From contig CM024174.1 of the NCBI GenBank assembly GCA_013433145.1, positions 2,725,336-2,789,335 of the forward strand: DNA of 64,000 nucleotides, given 5' to 3'. This DNA is from Ascaris suum (taxonomy: Eukaryota > Nematoda > Chromadorea > Rhabditida > Ascarididae). Shown piece by piece: positions 1 through 13,100 of this stretch; the stretch's first letter is position 1, and every line of letters starts with the position of its first letter. The notes under the pieces are model-generated. The model had not been told where the DNA came from. It saw only the letters and a list, made by a program, of their open reading frames with translations, and did no database searches. The position numbers were made by a program, and so were the translations under genes.

Positions 1-2309
1 TTAACAAAGAACTCCAAAAACTCGATTCGCACCATGCGAAGAGTGCACTGCGCAAACGGTTTTAAAGGTCTTTTTACTTGCGAAATGCAGTTTTTTCGAA
101 ATTTGCCTTTATTTTTCTTATTCTTCTAATATTTTTCTAATCCACAGCGGAAGCGTCATGCTTATGCTGTAACCGTAGTGCAAGAATTTGTAACATTGCG
201 GGTAAATTCGTCCATTTGTAGGTGGACCATTTCGGTTGCAACCATCTCTGAATAAGTAGATCCTTTGCTTGAATGAAATAAAGTTATAAGTTAGCATTGT
301 TTTCCGGACAACGAATTGAGTTGATAAGTTTATAAGCAATACAAAAAAAGAGCAGTAATTTTAATCGATGGATTCTTTCGAGCTAGAGATATTTGAAGCG
401 TTGAAAATAGGGCAACTACTTAGATATATAAGACGTTAAAAGTTGGTGAGAAAATTCCACATGAGCATAACACTATTCATGTGGAATTGAGCGTAAGTCG
501 TATGAAAAAAAAAAAGAACGTTGGTACATCAAAAATTATTTTCATGTTTTCATGCGAAAGTTTCTTAGTTCTATATTATTTTAATCTTCGTTTGATATTT
601 TTTAAAAACAAACTTTTTTATCGACATGCTCAAAGTATTATCGAAAATAAATTGAGAGTACATCTGGACTTTAACTTTTGTTTGCCGATTACTTCAGTAG
701 CCTTCTTCGATTTGATTCCCATCGAAATATCTTTGCCTAAATTGAGAGAAAATTAAAACAAAAAAAAGGATTTTTTTTTTCTGCAAGCAATATCTCTTTG
801 AGATTAGCAAAATTCTCACCATAGTGTGAAAATCGTTGAAAAATTCCCACAATAATAAAATTTCTCCAAACACTCTCATTAAGGAAATAAAAGTTATTGC
901 AATGTTTGCAATAAAATCTCTGTGAATTGTTGAAAACTTTTCATTGAAAAAACAAAAAAAAAAATTTTTTTTTTTGGAATTTGTAAATATAATCGAGAAA
1001 TTTTCAATGAAAATATTTACATTAAAAAAAAAGCAATACGAAAGTATGATAAATCTATAGCGCTTAACGAATAAAAGATATTTGAAACTATATCGTGTGA
1101 ACGTCACTTTAATTCAGTTGATTAGGCATCATATTACGTTCATTAGAGAAAATTCACGCTAAATGACGATTTTCACCCTTAGCAGCTGTATGGAATTTAG
1201 ACTCCATTCAATTGTATACGTTTAAATTATATGAGAATGTTTCCTTTCATTATGAATATTCCCTATGAAATCCTCTCTGCAATTTTAAATAAAGTAAGCG
1301 TAGGTCTTTGTAATTTATATGGTGGATAAAAAGTTGTTTAAAAAAACATTTTAGTATGATGCAATAAGTCAACATTGAATATTAGATTCTATGCAACGCA
1401 AATAAATGAGCAAAAAAAAAAATGGATAAAAAATTGCTTCGATTAGATGTGTGAAGTATTTCGATAGTTTTGGCCACAAGAATGCATAAATTCTTGAAAA
1501 GATTTCCCATCGTTAATGATATTCAAACAATAGGATGCTACCTTTAGCAAAAAAATCAGCTGAAATATAATCAGTGAGCTTTAATTCCAAAAATTCTCGA
1601 AACTAATCCTGCAATCAGAATGTACAATGCATATATATATATATTTTTTCACGCATTACCTGGCTAGTTCATATATTGCTAATGATAGACCATACTATTT
1701 TGCTAGCAGAGAGAAAGGTCTATTTGCTAGAAATATGATAGTTACGCATTTGTTTAACTAGGAAATAATAGGGCGCAGAATTTCAATAAGATATATTCAA
1801 CGTTCTATGTTTTGAATATTTAAGATGGGGAATTACAGAATTGATGGAATTTAGTTTTGAAAAAAAAAATTAAATAATGAACTCTTGGCTAAAAAAATTT
1901 TTTTTTCAATTACTGCAAGTATTTCTATCTCTAATATTTAATGGAGATAGCAGATTGTTGCGCTCTATAAACTGCTAAATAATATTGCGATTGTATCAAA
2001 ATTAATTAAGATAAAAGGTATCGCTCTTATATAATTCACTAAAGTAATATTTGAATGGTATGAATTTGTTTCGATTATATACGATATTTATGTCACCAAC
2101 GCGAGAATGCACTGAAGTGAAATGTTGACGGTAATCTCCAAGGGAAATTGAATAAGTAAATCGACAAGAGCAGAACGGAACAAAGAAAAGAAGGGAGATA
2201 TTAAACGGAAAAATTTTGGAAATATTTCTTGATACATTCGCTTGTTATTTTATTTATTTACTTATTTCAATCAACAAAGTATTCGTTATGAATAAATGTC
2301 TCTTCATAT
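1..2309. other. AT-rich sequence, no gene seen
   Basis: Homopolymer A/T runs and a short (TA)n near 1630. The open frames here are low-complexity Lys/Phe/Ile-rich and lack splice-flanked coding character. Confidence 0.6.
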
Positions 2310-2570
2310 CGCTTCCACCTGCCCGAACCCAATACCCCTGTGATCCACGTCGGCCCTCTCCTTCTTGCAGGTCCGTAGCATAAAGGTTAGGACTTAGGTT
2401 CGTCTCCTGCCCGTCAGATGCTGACGAGCCGACTCATCGTTGCTCCTCCTACAACTATCGGGCCTAATTTCGCTCTTTTCGTCCCGATGCTAGACGCGGT
2501 GGCTCGCTTGAGCGGAGCCGACAAGTCTGGTCGGAGCTTACTTGCAACCGACCACGCATTAGACAATGCA
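2310..2570. other. GC-rich island, probable dispersed-repeat remnant
   Basis: About 260 bp of clearly higher GC than the surrounding sequence. On the + strand a fragment reads PPARTQYPCDPRRPSPSCRS before a stop, and the - strand has similarly short open pieces. I have a memory-based impression of similar translated strings in nematode repeats but could not verify it. No tRNA or rRNA fold was identified. Confidence 0.4.
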
Positions 2571-4329
2571 AAACGGTGAAATTTATCGTCATCATTTGTG
2601 CTTATTTAGTTTTAGTTAGAAATATTAGTATTTCGGGTTACACCTATCTAAAAATTAGCCTAGCGAGAAAGGTCTAGCTTTTGAAGTTGATCATCATATC
2701 ATCACATGAAAAAACTGATTAGCTGACATAGCAATTTTGGTTGCTTGCAATATCGTTAAAAAGTGACATGTTATCTTCCATTGCGTATTGCTGAAGTCAA
2801 TCCAAAAACTATGCATAAAATTCAATTATCCTCATAAATTTCTTCCCAATTGGCAATAATGCATCTATTTAATTTCTTATGTTAAGTTATCGAGTTCTTT
2901 CATTATATTGCGACGATGAAAACTTAGGAGAAAATTCAAATACTACTTGCTAGGTTCGTTTTGACTGGCGCTGAGAGTAAACCTAAGTGTTAATAATTTT
3001 GAAAAAAAAAATTCGGTACTATAGTTTCGATCGAAACAGCAACGATAACTGGCCATACAATCTAAGGAAATCATCCTATCTCACACCTTTTATTGTTGGC
3101 CATTGATAATGAGATCTTACCTGTAACTTTGGGTTTTTCTACCTCATTACGTTCTTCTACCTCTTCTTTTCCACCGCCAAGTGCCAGAGCGATGAATTCA
3201 ATCTGCTTGATTGCAACTTTCTCGAGAGGAATCGCTTCGACTTGAGAGTAGTTAGACCTTTAGAAAAATCTTCAGAGAAAAATGATAGAAATGTGAAATA
3301 AATTGCAAAATGCAATAAGATATTTCACAAAGGTGAAAAAAATTTTTCGACGGAATCAGTACGGAAAAGATATTATTTTAAATGTTCACAATATGGTCAC
3401 CAAGACTAATTAATTCAAGGCAGTTTCCGCTCAGATTAGAAGATTAGAAGATTACTTATCATTTATATTATATATAAGAAATAAATAGCAACAACAAATA
3501 GAATACAAATAAAAAAGAAATTAGCGTATTTTTGATGTTTTGTTAATGTATATCGTCAAAATAAATCCTAAAAATCAGCATCTAAATTTTTTTTAAGGGA
3601 AAACGGTAAATTATGCAAATAAATTTGCATGATCCGCTCAAAGACTCATTGAAGTGCAAGCAGTGAATATTGTTTCTGTGTTAATCGAATTCGGCTCACT
3701 AGCTAGGTCATAGATGCAAGAGTGTATACTTGTGAGTAATATTTCAAATGAAGAATATCTAGAAATGCTAAAGTCTCTTATTCGAAAGCAGAAGTCACTT
3801 CTTCATAACGCTCGTTTGATCATCCAAGGTAGCATTTAGAAGAGAATGAGGTGAAGCACTCGAAAATTTACAGTATCGTTAATAATACACAGTATTGGAC
3901 ACAATACACAATCAAAAATGCTCAGAAAAATAAACGCGAAACCAAGGAAGCAGCATAATATGGCCAACATTTGACATAATCCTACACAAGAAATCCAAGC
4001 CTAGTAGATCAACTAAATAGGCAAGCCAAGACTATGTCGATTTAAAAAAAAAACAGCAATATTACAATTATAAGGACGCTAAAAAACTTTTTGGCCATAA
4101 ACTGCATCTTCTTCATCAGGAGGATCATTGCCTATGGCTATAGTTTAATGTTACGTCTAAAAATCTCGAGCTTTCTATAGTAACAACTAATAGAAAAGAG
4201 TTTCATAGCAGCTAACACAATACATTTCACTCATTCGACCAATCAACATCGCAATTTGCCAGCAAATAATAAAACACCCACAATAATGCCTTCAAATCGC
4301 AGCAATCGAATAATCTTATAAGTGTAATT
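2571..4329. other. AT-rich sequence, no gene seen
   Basis: No supported exon. On the - strand 4135-4075 contains CTGATGAAGAAGATGCAG followed by TATGGCCAAAAAG, discussed as a possible decayed hammerhead core. Confidence 0.5.
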
Positions 4330-4437
4330 GTATGATATCTTATAGGTATGAGGACGTAATGCATTGAGTAGGTAAGGAATAATAATTTATGCCGATGTTT
4401 TGGGTCTTTGAGTCATAGTACATTCGCCACATTTCTC

Positions 4438-4588
4438 AGAATTATGAAAACTCGCACATTTATGCAAGAGAAGAGAAGAAAAATAGATGATTGAATTCAT
4501 AGATCGTGAGACAGAAGGTTAGTGAGGGTGGATAATTCGATGAAGACGTTAATCGTTGGTTTTAGACGGTTTAGCAGGTGAGCTTCTC
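4438..4588. repeat. Left arm of 151-bp inverted repeat flanking the retroelement
   Basis: It matches the reverse complement of 5512-5662 over 151 bp with two mismatches by eye. Weaker similarity appears to continue outward to about 4330. Terminal repeats in direct or inverted arrangement are known for Penelope-like elements. Confidence 0.92.
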
Positions 4589-4639
4589 GTGAGGATTAAT
4601 GGGATGAAAGTGCTAGCAAGTATTTTAACGACAATGTTA

Positions 4640-5530
4640 CTAGCTTGAAAGTTGTAGCATTCGGTAATGTGTGCTTAGCCATTGGGCATATAGTATACAA
4701 TGGCAATAGTGGTGAGGATATGCGCTTAACACGTGCTCGTTAATGCGCTTGTGCAGAGAAGAGCCCGTTTCGCCGATAAAGATGGATTCACATATGCAGC
4801 AACGAATAGAATAAACAACACTTTTCATGGAGCAATCACCGGATTGTTCGTGGGACAGATAATATACAGGGGAAGGTTGTAGTATAGACGATCATCTAAT
4901 CCGTTGCGAACGAGAAATCGTAGGAGTGTGGGAGGTGTCGGAGTTTTATTTAAGAGGGAGGAGGTGTTTTTGACCAGAAGGAAAAGTTCGTCCATAAGAC
5001 TGTCACTTATGTAGGTGATGGAAAGCGAGGCTTGGCCACTCGACTCGTGTTTAATACGTGTTCATTGAAGAAGATATGGATTGACGAGATGTTGTCGCTT
5101 GCAGTCCAATGAAAGGTCAAGATGATAACCATTGGTGAGAAAAATAGACTGGGCGCGGCGAACAGAGGCATCCATGCTGTATTCTAGATTGAGGTTAAAG
5201 TTATGGACAATTTTTACGAATTAGGATACACAGTTACGTTTGATGTTGGTTGAATGGGCTAAGCATGCATTAACAAGAATATTTAAAGAAGGTTTGGTTT
5301 AACAAAAGGTATACAGAATTTACCTTTACAACGGAAAACACGGATACTGAGAAAGGCACTGCAAGTGGATTTTCCATTATAAGGGAGATGAGAGAGTCTT
5401 TCCTCTATCTCTCTCTCTGTTAAGAGTGCCAAATAAATCTTGTAGGTAATCAAGAGATCTAGCGATGACGAACATATCCTCGACATAACGACAAACCAAT
5501 CCTCAAGATAAGAGAAGCTTACCTGCTAAA
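4640..5530 (-). pseudogene. Decayed Penelope-like element: RT and GIY-YIG remnants
   Basis: Read on the - strand, about 5505-5283 carries a reverse-transcriptase remnant: RYVEDMFVIARS resembles the Y-[VA]-D-D catalytic box of Penelope-like RTs with the second-position Asp changed to Glu, followed after a frame break by a stretch ending FRCKGKFCIPFVKPN, like the usual FLDV...GKF...RKPTF region. About 220 codons downstream, 4828-4715 encodes VVYSIRCCICESIFIGETGS and SLHKRINEH, a GIY-YIG endonuclease core (VY...IFIGETG...R..EH). RT followed by C-terminal GIY-YIG is specific to Penelope-like elements. Several stops and frameshifts lie between the two parts, so it is not functional. Confidence 0.75.
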
Positions 5531-5662
5531 CCGTCTAAAACCAACGATTAACGTCTTCATCGAATTATCCACCCTCACTAACCTTCTGCCTCACGATCTA
5601 TGAATTCAATCATCTATTTTTCTTCTCTTCTCTTGCATAAATGTGCGAGTTTTCATAATTCT
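5512..5662. repeat. Right arm of 151-bp inverted repeat flanking the retroelement
   Basis: Partner of 4438-4588, separated from it by 923 bp that hold the RT and GIY-YIG remnants. Similarity continues with more differences to about 5815. Confidence 0.92.
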
Positions 5663-5815
5663 AGAAAATATGACGAAATATGTTTATGTGATGATTTTCA
5701 ACTTAGTCTACTATGATTATGGCTTAACGACTCAAAAACATTAGCATAAATTACTATCATAAAGTATTATTCCATATCTACTCAAAATATATATCCTCAC
5801 AAATATAAACTATCA

Positions 5816-8800
5816 TACAAGCGTGTATCATTGGAAAACAATAATGTTATTATACATATTCAATGTCGTAAATTTCATACACAATAAGTAATTTTGACAA
5901 TCCGATGAAATCTATGGAACCTTATGGACAGTTTGATTTGCCTGCCTTAGTTGTTCTACTCAACTGAACACATCCAGTTTTCTCTTTTTGAATTAAGCAT
6001 GCAAAACAAAAATCGTCAAGTTTTACAAAGTACAAATAAGGAATATGCCCATCAGGCTTCATATGTCGGAACAATTCATGCAAGCTTTCCTCCTAGGTCA
6101 ACAAGTTCATTGATAGTGATCAATTATATTCGATCGGATGAAGCAATTTGAAATTTGAGATAGTATTCACCTCAGATTGTAGCATCTCAACAAATCGTCA
6201 CATTAAAGTGCATACAACATCGATGTGATATCATCATAGTGCGATACACATATGCAAATTTTCAATGATATTCGAAAAAGTGAGAGATTTCCAGAGTATA
6301 TGAAAGCAATAGAGTGTAAAATCTTAGCTACTCAGATTTTTCATGCAAATAAAATAAAAACCTACAGTTCTGAAGTAATCAAATGACTTTAGCAAAAGTG
6401 GAGATAGGTGGCACAGCACCTTGTACAATTTGCATCTTTGCATTCTCCTTGTGCGTTCAACCACTTCCCATATATTGCTTTATTTTGATGTGCTCTCACA
6501 CTACCGCAACGTTGTTCTTGTGCATGTGTCGGTAAGTGTCGGTTTATGTCGGTTGGTATTTTTGCTCGTTGGTCCGATAATTTCAGATTGGAAATCACTA
6601 AACATTAATCAGCTAGCGAAACGTAAAACAGTCGATGAACGGAATGCATAGCTCACTTCTGCAAATAGATAATTTTTTCTCCCCGTAAAAATATTCTCAT
6701 TTACTCATAAAAATGCCCCTTTCAATTTCAACATCAATGACAGTAAAAGTTAGTGATAATATTATTACCTCCTTAAACGTATTTATATACCCTAATGTCG
6801 TTCGATAGTGAAATAACTGTTGTATGAGTTGAACATATGCAACAGTTACAGAAAACATTGCCGATGAATGAATAAATCATGGCATTATGGAAATGCTGAG
6901 AAGGAATTACGAAATAGCTGACATACTTGGAATAATCAAACGCTAAGGAATGTTGTGCTACTCCCAAATATAGAAAAAGGCGTACTGATAATAAAATAAC
7001 GCAAATTTTATAACCAAGTAATTTTATTGATTGAATTCCACACATAACAAAAAAAAAACGGTGTGCAAAGGTTAGAACAACAAACATAAAATCCTTTGAA
7101 AAAAAATAAATGGAAAAGAAAAAAAAGAACGGCAAAGATGTAAAAAACGATATCCAACAATGATGTTATCGGTAACGAACGTCATTTAAGAAAGATATGA
7201 TGGATCGACGGAGTGATCGATCGAGAGGATCAGAGAGTGATGCGCTATTCAAATTTGTCTCACTAGGTCAAAGATCACAATTGGCGATACAGCAAAGTCC
7301 ATTGGGGATTCTAAAGTACGAAAGCACAAACAAATTCATCGCAAAAACCCTCTTGCTCAGCTTTATCTTTATTTTCCATAGCTGCAATGAATAGAACACT
7401 CGAGAGCGGTATGAAAAAAAATGTGTCTTTGAATTCAATATTTAAATACCCTATATTTCAAAAATATTTAGAATTATTTTAAAGAATCATTTGAATAGTT
7501 TAACAAAAAGAAGAGGATATCAAAGACGAAGGATTAATAAACATTTTTGTGCTCATTCAAGTGGATCGATTAACTCCACAAATTAGCAATAAAAAAATTC
7601 AATATACATCATAAACGTTTTTTTTTTCGTATTTTAGTCAATTTAAAGGTCTAAATATAACTATCAAACAAGTGGTATATTTTTCCCAGCAATTTCACCA
7701 AAATGAACGAAAATCTGATTGGCATAAAATTCATGCAATGTTTTTTTTTGCACTTTTGCATGAATATGGTAGGATAAACTTGACAATGATGGATAAAAAA
7801 GAAAAGAACAGAATATAGAAGAATAAAGGGATAATATTGAAGGAGGAGTGCAATTTTTGAAAACCCGTGAATGAAAACAATTGCTTTTGTGATTTCTTGA
7901 AAAAATTATTGCTAATTTTTGTAAGTTGAATTGTTTTTCCAGTTCGATTTTTACTGATGGATATCTATTAGCGTCAGCGATGTTTTTCATCGAATGACTT
8001 CTGAAAACATATTGCATTTTGCTTTCAAAATATGAGACTAAATAATATATTATTTTCCCCATTTTCTGTCTCAAATTATACTATATTGCATGAGAGTTGA
8101 TTACCGTTATGACGTATTATATCATATTTTTACTGTCTTGAAATAAATTTATATTATATTATAGTTTCACCTCAAATTATATAGGATGATCGAAAAATTC
8201 TTTCATAAATTTCAACGAAAATATTGAAAAAGCGGCGAATAATTAAGATTTTTCTACAACGCAGCAAAATAGTTGAAGAAACATTGGATACTCTTGAAAA
8301 CAGTATAAAAAGATTGATTAAAATTTGTGGCAAATTGAAAAATTCGAATTAACTTAAACATATCGAAATTTTTACGAGAAAAGCTGTCCTTAAAAAACGA
8401 CTTCTAAACACTGCATTATTTCTCATGAGAAACGTATCACATTATTTACATTTATGTATGAAGTTTATATGATTTTCATGGAGTAATGATACCTGTTAAG
8501 ATCGTTTTCTAAACGTATTCACTTCATAATTAATTTATAGACAAATCTAGGCCACTATTAATATATGGAAATTCGTATGAGGTAAGAAGATTATCACCTA
8601 TTTTAAGAGCAATTAATAGTTGAATATGTATGCGTAAGTTTTCACGATATTGTGCAATCGAATCAGCAAATTTCTACTGGTAAAGTAAATATCTCAGCCG
8701 TTGTGTCATTACTACTGATTTCTCCTATACCTTTACCTATTGAAAACCGCAAATCATTCAGATTAGTTTGATGCTCTCAAGAAAATGTAAACATTCATTA

Positions 8801-10200
8801 AGCTGACGATAGAGGATAACAATCCTTCAATGCTTCCGCCCTCTGAGTTGTGATTTTTTTTTGTAGACTTATTCGCTTTCACTATGAATATTACTCTATG
8901 TTTATACCAACCGGGTGGCAAAAAAAGTTTATAAATACATGCATGGTATAAGGGTCATTCAAGTAGTATTAAATTGAATAACCTATATATAATGGCTGCG
9001 TATGTGAAACGCATATATTCTTGCGTGAAGTAATTTCATATGGAAAATCCTTCAAATATGGCAAATTAATAACTGAGATTTACTAACATGAGGCGAACAA
9101 GAAATCTTTAGCCAAAATATGTCTATTCCTCAATAAATCAATTTTCGTGCATAATTCAATTCTTATGCCGTTTTGCAACTCGGATGGATCAATGGATGAT
9201 GTGAATGAGAGCGAATTGTGGAAAATGCATGTGGTCATAGAAATGGAATTTCTCAAAAATTGATGATGAACATTTTTGCATTAATTTGATAGTTGTATAG
9301 TTTGGCTTTCATCATTTCCACTTAATTAAACTAGAAAACATCAACGAAAAATGTTGCTGCCGTTCATTTGTTATATTCAATAATAACTATGCAAAAATAA
9401 ATTACAAATCGGAATATAATTAGAAAATATGAAATAAAGTTTTTAAAAAAATTCACTCACACTTAATGCATTGGAAATAATATCGTTTTTTAAGACTCCC
9501 ACTCGCTTTTAAAAGTGTTTTTTTTTTGCTTAGCATTGCAAACATTCCTATTAACCAGTAAATTGATTAGTTATACTATTCTTCTATACACTGTATAAGA
9601 TGCACTTAGCTAAATGCATAGTAAAATTATTCGATAACAAAAGCATTAAGTATATAAATGAACATAACTGATCATACCTGATGATAAGTTGATAATAGCC
9701 TGAGGGATATTTTAGTTACCTTATGCACAATATTAGAAGATGATGAGTCATAGGTTGAACATAGGCTAAAGGTTAATACTTGGAGATATATCTGCATTTA
9801 TTAGTAGTTTAATTGTAGATAGAATAATCAATATATTAAAAGGAAAGAGTACAAGTACGCTAATTGAAGTGAATAGCAATTTATCAGTTTATTGTCTTGT
9901 TCAATTACTATACTAGGCAATCCTTAGTGAGAGTTTGGAATGGAGAATATGGAGAGGAAATAGCTTATATGGGGGACGATTGGATGACAGACATCGAAAG
10001 AATACCATGAATATCTATATTACTGTTGCAGCTGTTAATTACTAGTTATTCGAATGAAATGTAAGAAATAACATCGAAAAATGCATGCATTCATAATAAA
10101 TTCTCATAAAAATAAATAATGTTTTTAAAATTGCTTTCAATAGAACAAAGACAAAATGAATCGCAATAGTATTCTAGACGTCATCGCATTCCTTTTCTCT
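5816..10200. other. AT-rich sequence, no gene seen
   Basis: Open frames at 6389-6651 (both strands), 6773-7135, 7197-7394 and 7664-8074 have no signal peptide plus splice-site support and no recognisable domain. Confidence 0.5.
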
Positions 10201-10208
10201 CTATCCCT

Positions 10209-10298
10209 CCCCCCCCCCCCCCCTATCCATCTCTATGCAATTTCCTCTTCCTCTATCAGTATTATATCCCCTCCCACACCCCCCCCCCCCCCCCCCCG
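10209..10298. repeat. Two poly-C tracts
   Basis: Runs of 14-20 C at 10209-10223 and 10277-10298 separated by a CT-rich stretch. On the - strand these are long G runs with G-quadruplex potential. Confidence 0.9.
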
Positions 10299-10821
10299 CC
10301 GCGATGATTGTTTTATGCGCGTTGGCTGGCAATTCGACGTTGCAACTTATTTCAATTTTGTTTGTCGACTTATTCAACATTACATGACAATAAAAAGTAC
10401 AAACCAAAGAGTCCGAGACATCACTAAGAAAGCAATTAACTGTGTATCTACAAGGAAGTAATTTGTTATGCGCGTGTATATTGAGCAAAACGCGGAAAAT
10501 ATATCAAATATACTTTCGATTCAAAAAATCTCATATCAACTATTTAAAATATTCCAATCAAAAGAGGAAAACATTGCGAATATACTTCGAAAATAAATGT
10601 GAAATAGAGTTCATAACGTGAAATGATTAAGCAATAAATGAATATTTCATTTGCAAAAATAAAATTTAGTTGAAGAATATTTTTTCTCAGTAATAAACCT
10701 AACAACCTTATAAGAATGCTCTTATATGTATCTTTATGAATAATCTAGTCAACAAACGATTCAGAGAGAAAAATGAAAAATGAAAAAAAAAAAAAAAAAA
10801 ATAAAATAAAGATATGAATAT

Positions 10822-10825
<4 letters not shown>

Positions 10826-10875
<50 letters not shown>
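10826..10875. repeat. (TA)n microsatellite
   Basis: About 50 bp of uninterrupted TA, preceded by a 20-bp A run near 10783. Confidence 0.95.
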
Positions 10876-10880
<5 letters not shown>

Positions 10881-12352
10881 GAAAAATTATAAATTTCATA
10901 AAGCTTTCAATTCGAATATTTTTCATCGTTGCAACAGAAAAACTTTTGCAATAATTTTCTTGTAATTGTAGGAAAAATAATTGCAAATAGGAGATTTTAA
11001 AAATCTGATGTGATTCTAGTCTATTAATTGCAAATAAGAGAAAAAAAAAAGCAAATAGATATTTAATATTTATTTTGCAATAAAATAAATCTCATTGAAT
11101 GTAAAAATTATGTGGGAATTAACTGAAAAAAAAAAGATAAAACGAAAAACAAGAATATTTCATCAAATATATCATGATACAATATTATCGATGTATCATG
11201 TCACTCCGCTTCACAATGATGGGAAAACTTCGGCAAGTGGCGTTGCAATGGCGTTGTTTCGTAACTCTTTTCTTTAGCCGCAGTTTCAACGTCTATAGTC
11301 CGTCTATCAATATGCTTAAACTTTTAGGCTCTTAGAATGGTTAGATCGTTATGGATTTTTTATGCATAGAGCATCATCAGTTGCCATATCATACGCTAAA
11401 ACAAACTGTATGTTTTAGGTTTATATATAAATGAAGATTAAAATTAAAGTTGATATAAAAGTTAATTGCGTATCAATAACTAAACAAAGATGGAAAGGAA
11501 TCTGTAAAACAAAAATACCTTAGCGCATAATATATCAACAATTAAAGTAATCATCAACAAAGCATTTGCTGAAATATTTTAAAAAATGAATAAGGAAATT
11601 TTTGTGAATGTGAAGAAATTCACATAGAAAGACATTAAAAAAAAACGATGCAAAATAAATGTGGAAATATACTGAAGAAGTTGAAAAGATATGCGCGGTT
11701 TATATTTCATAGCCAAATTTCAGCAAGCCCTTTTTATTTTAATCGATCCACATAGAAAACGATGTAAGAGAACGTCTTATTGAGTGAGTTATATTTTATC
11801 ATTCTGGCTGGGAAAGGATTTTAAAGGTGGAACTACGAGATCGAAGATAAACGGACAGCCGGATAAACAAATATTCAAACACACACACACACAAATACGC
11901 AGGACTGGCGCATAGATGTGATATTATTCTGATGCGCTTGCAAAGACTCATAAAACAAAAAAATTGCAGGAATATCGCCGTATAGAAAGTCGTCAAAGAA
12001 GTGACTGCAAGGCTTGGAATAGTGAGTTAGTCACGAGAAGTTGGTTAGGGTAATTACTACAATTGTAATTGCATAATATGATAGTTGCAATTGCGTAGAT
12101 TGTAAAATATCACCTGATATGACCAGCTGGTTTAACAATTAAGGTACTATAAATATATGCAATATGATTTGAGATGCATCATCGTAATAAATAGCCAGTT
12201 TTTTCGACTACTTGTTCTAAACTCTACAACAGCAATGGAAGAGCAATCTTGAAGTTAACCAAAAAATACTTGACCAAAGAAAATTAATAAACGAAAAATA
12301 CGATCATATTAATTCGGATTACAGCGGGATGCCCGTTGACAATGCAAACTTC

Positions 12353-12400
12353 GATTAGATAAATGATTATCGATTACATAAATGATTATCGATCAGATAA
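12353..12400. repeat. 19-bp tandem repeat, about 2.5 copies
   Basis: The unit GATTAGATAAATGATTATC recurs at 12353, 12372 and (partial) 12391, with one or two changes per copy. Confidence 0.8.
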
Positions 12401-13002
12401 ACCTCATAAACAAATAAAATGAAATTAGAGCAAAAATAGTAACTGAAGTAGAGATATAAAATCATCAAATAATTTAAAAAATGAAGGCGTTTAGAGAGAA
12501 GCTAAGCTCGACTTAAATGAGGAAATAAATAGGGGTCGAATAATTCACATAACATTGTATAAAATAATTCGTATGACATTCTTCATCGTTTGAAACTTCT
12601 TCCTGTTTCCCTTCCTCCTCATAATGAATTTTGCCCGGGGCAACGTATCATCGCAATCAAACTGTTGACATTCTAACATTAAACAAGAGAGTTACTAAAT
12701 CTAGCATTGGAAGTAAGGCTTGTTAAACGTTGGAATGCCACACGATAGAACCTATTTCACATTGCTGTTGGTTAATATCAAATGAGTTTGTTTCGTTAAT
12801 GCAAGAAGGCATAATGTCGATCAAATTTCCAGCTTCCTTCTCAATATGTGCGCTTCAAGTGACAAACTTCAGCTAATGATTAGCTAATGCACTTTTTTTG
12901 AAGCAGTGCCAAATATACGACATGAAAGAGTTCCATATCGTTGTTTCGAAAAAAAAATCATTATACTAGTTTAGCAATCTATTTGTCGCATAGGTGTGAA
13001 TA

Positions 13003-13100
13003 GAGCAAGGATGATGACAAAGGAGGATGGAAGAGATGAGGTGGAAGGGGAGGAGGGGGGGGGGGTGGGGGAGGAGGAAGAGGAGAGAGAGAAGAAGATG
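13003..13100 (+). repeat. Polypurine/G-rich tract
   Basis: Nearly all A and G for about 95 nt, with a run of ten G near 13053-13062 and several GGGG blocks. It has G-quadruplex and triplex potential. No gene is linked to it. Confidence 0.85.

Noticed and set aside
694..1107. 137-residue - strand ORF rich in Phe/Ile
   Set aside because: Low-complexity translation of A-rich DNA with no domain or splice support.
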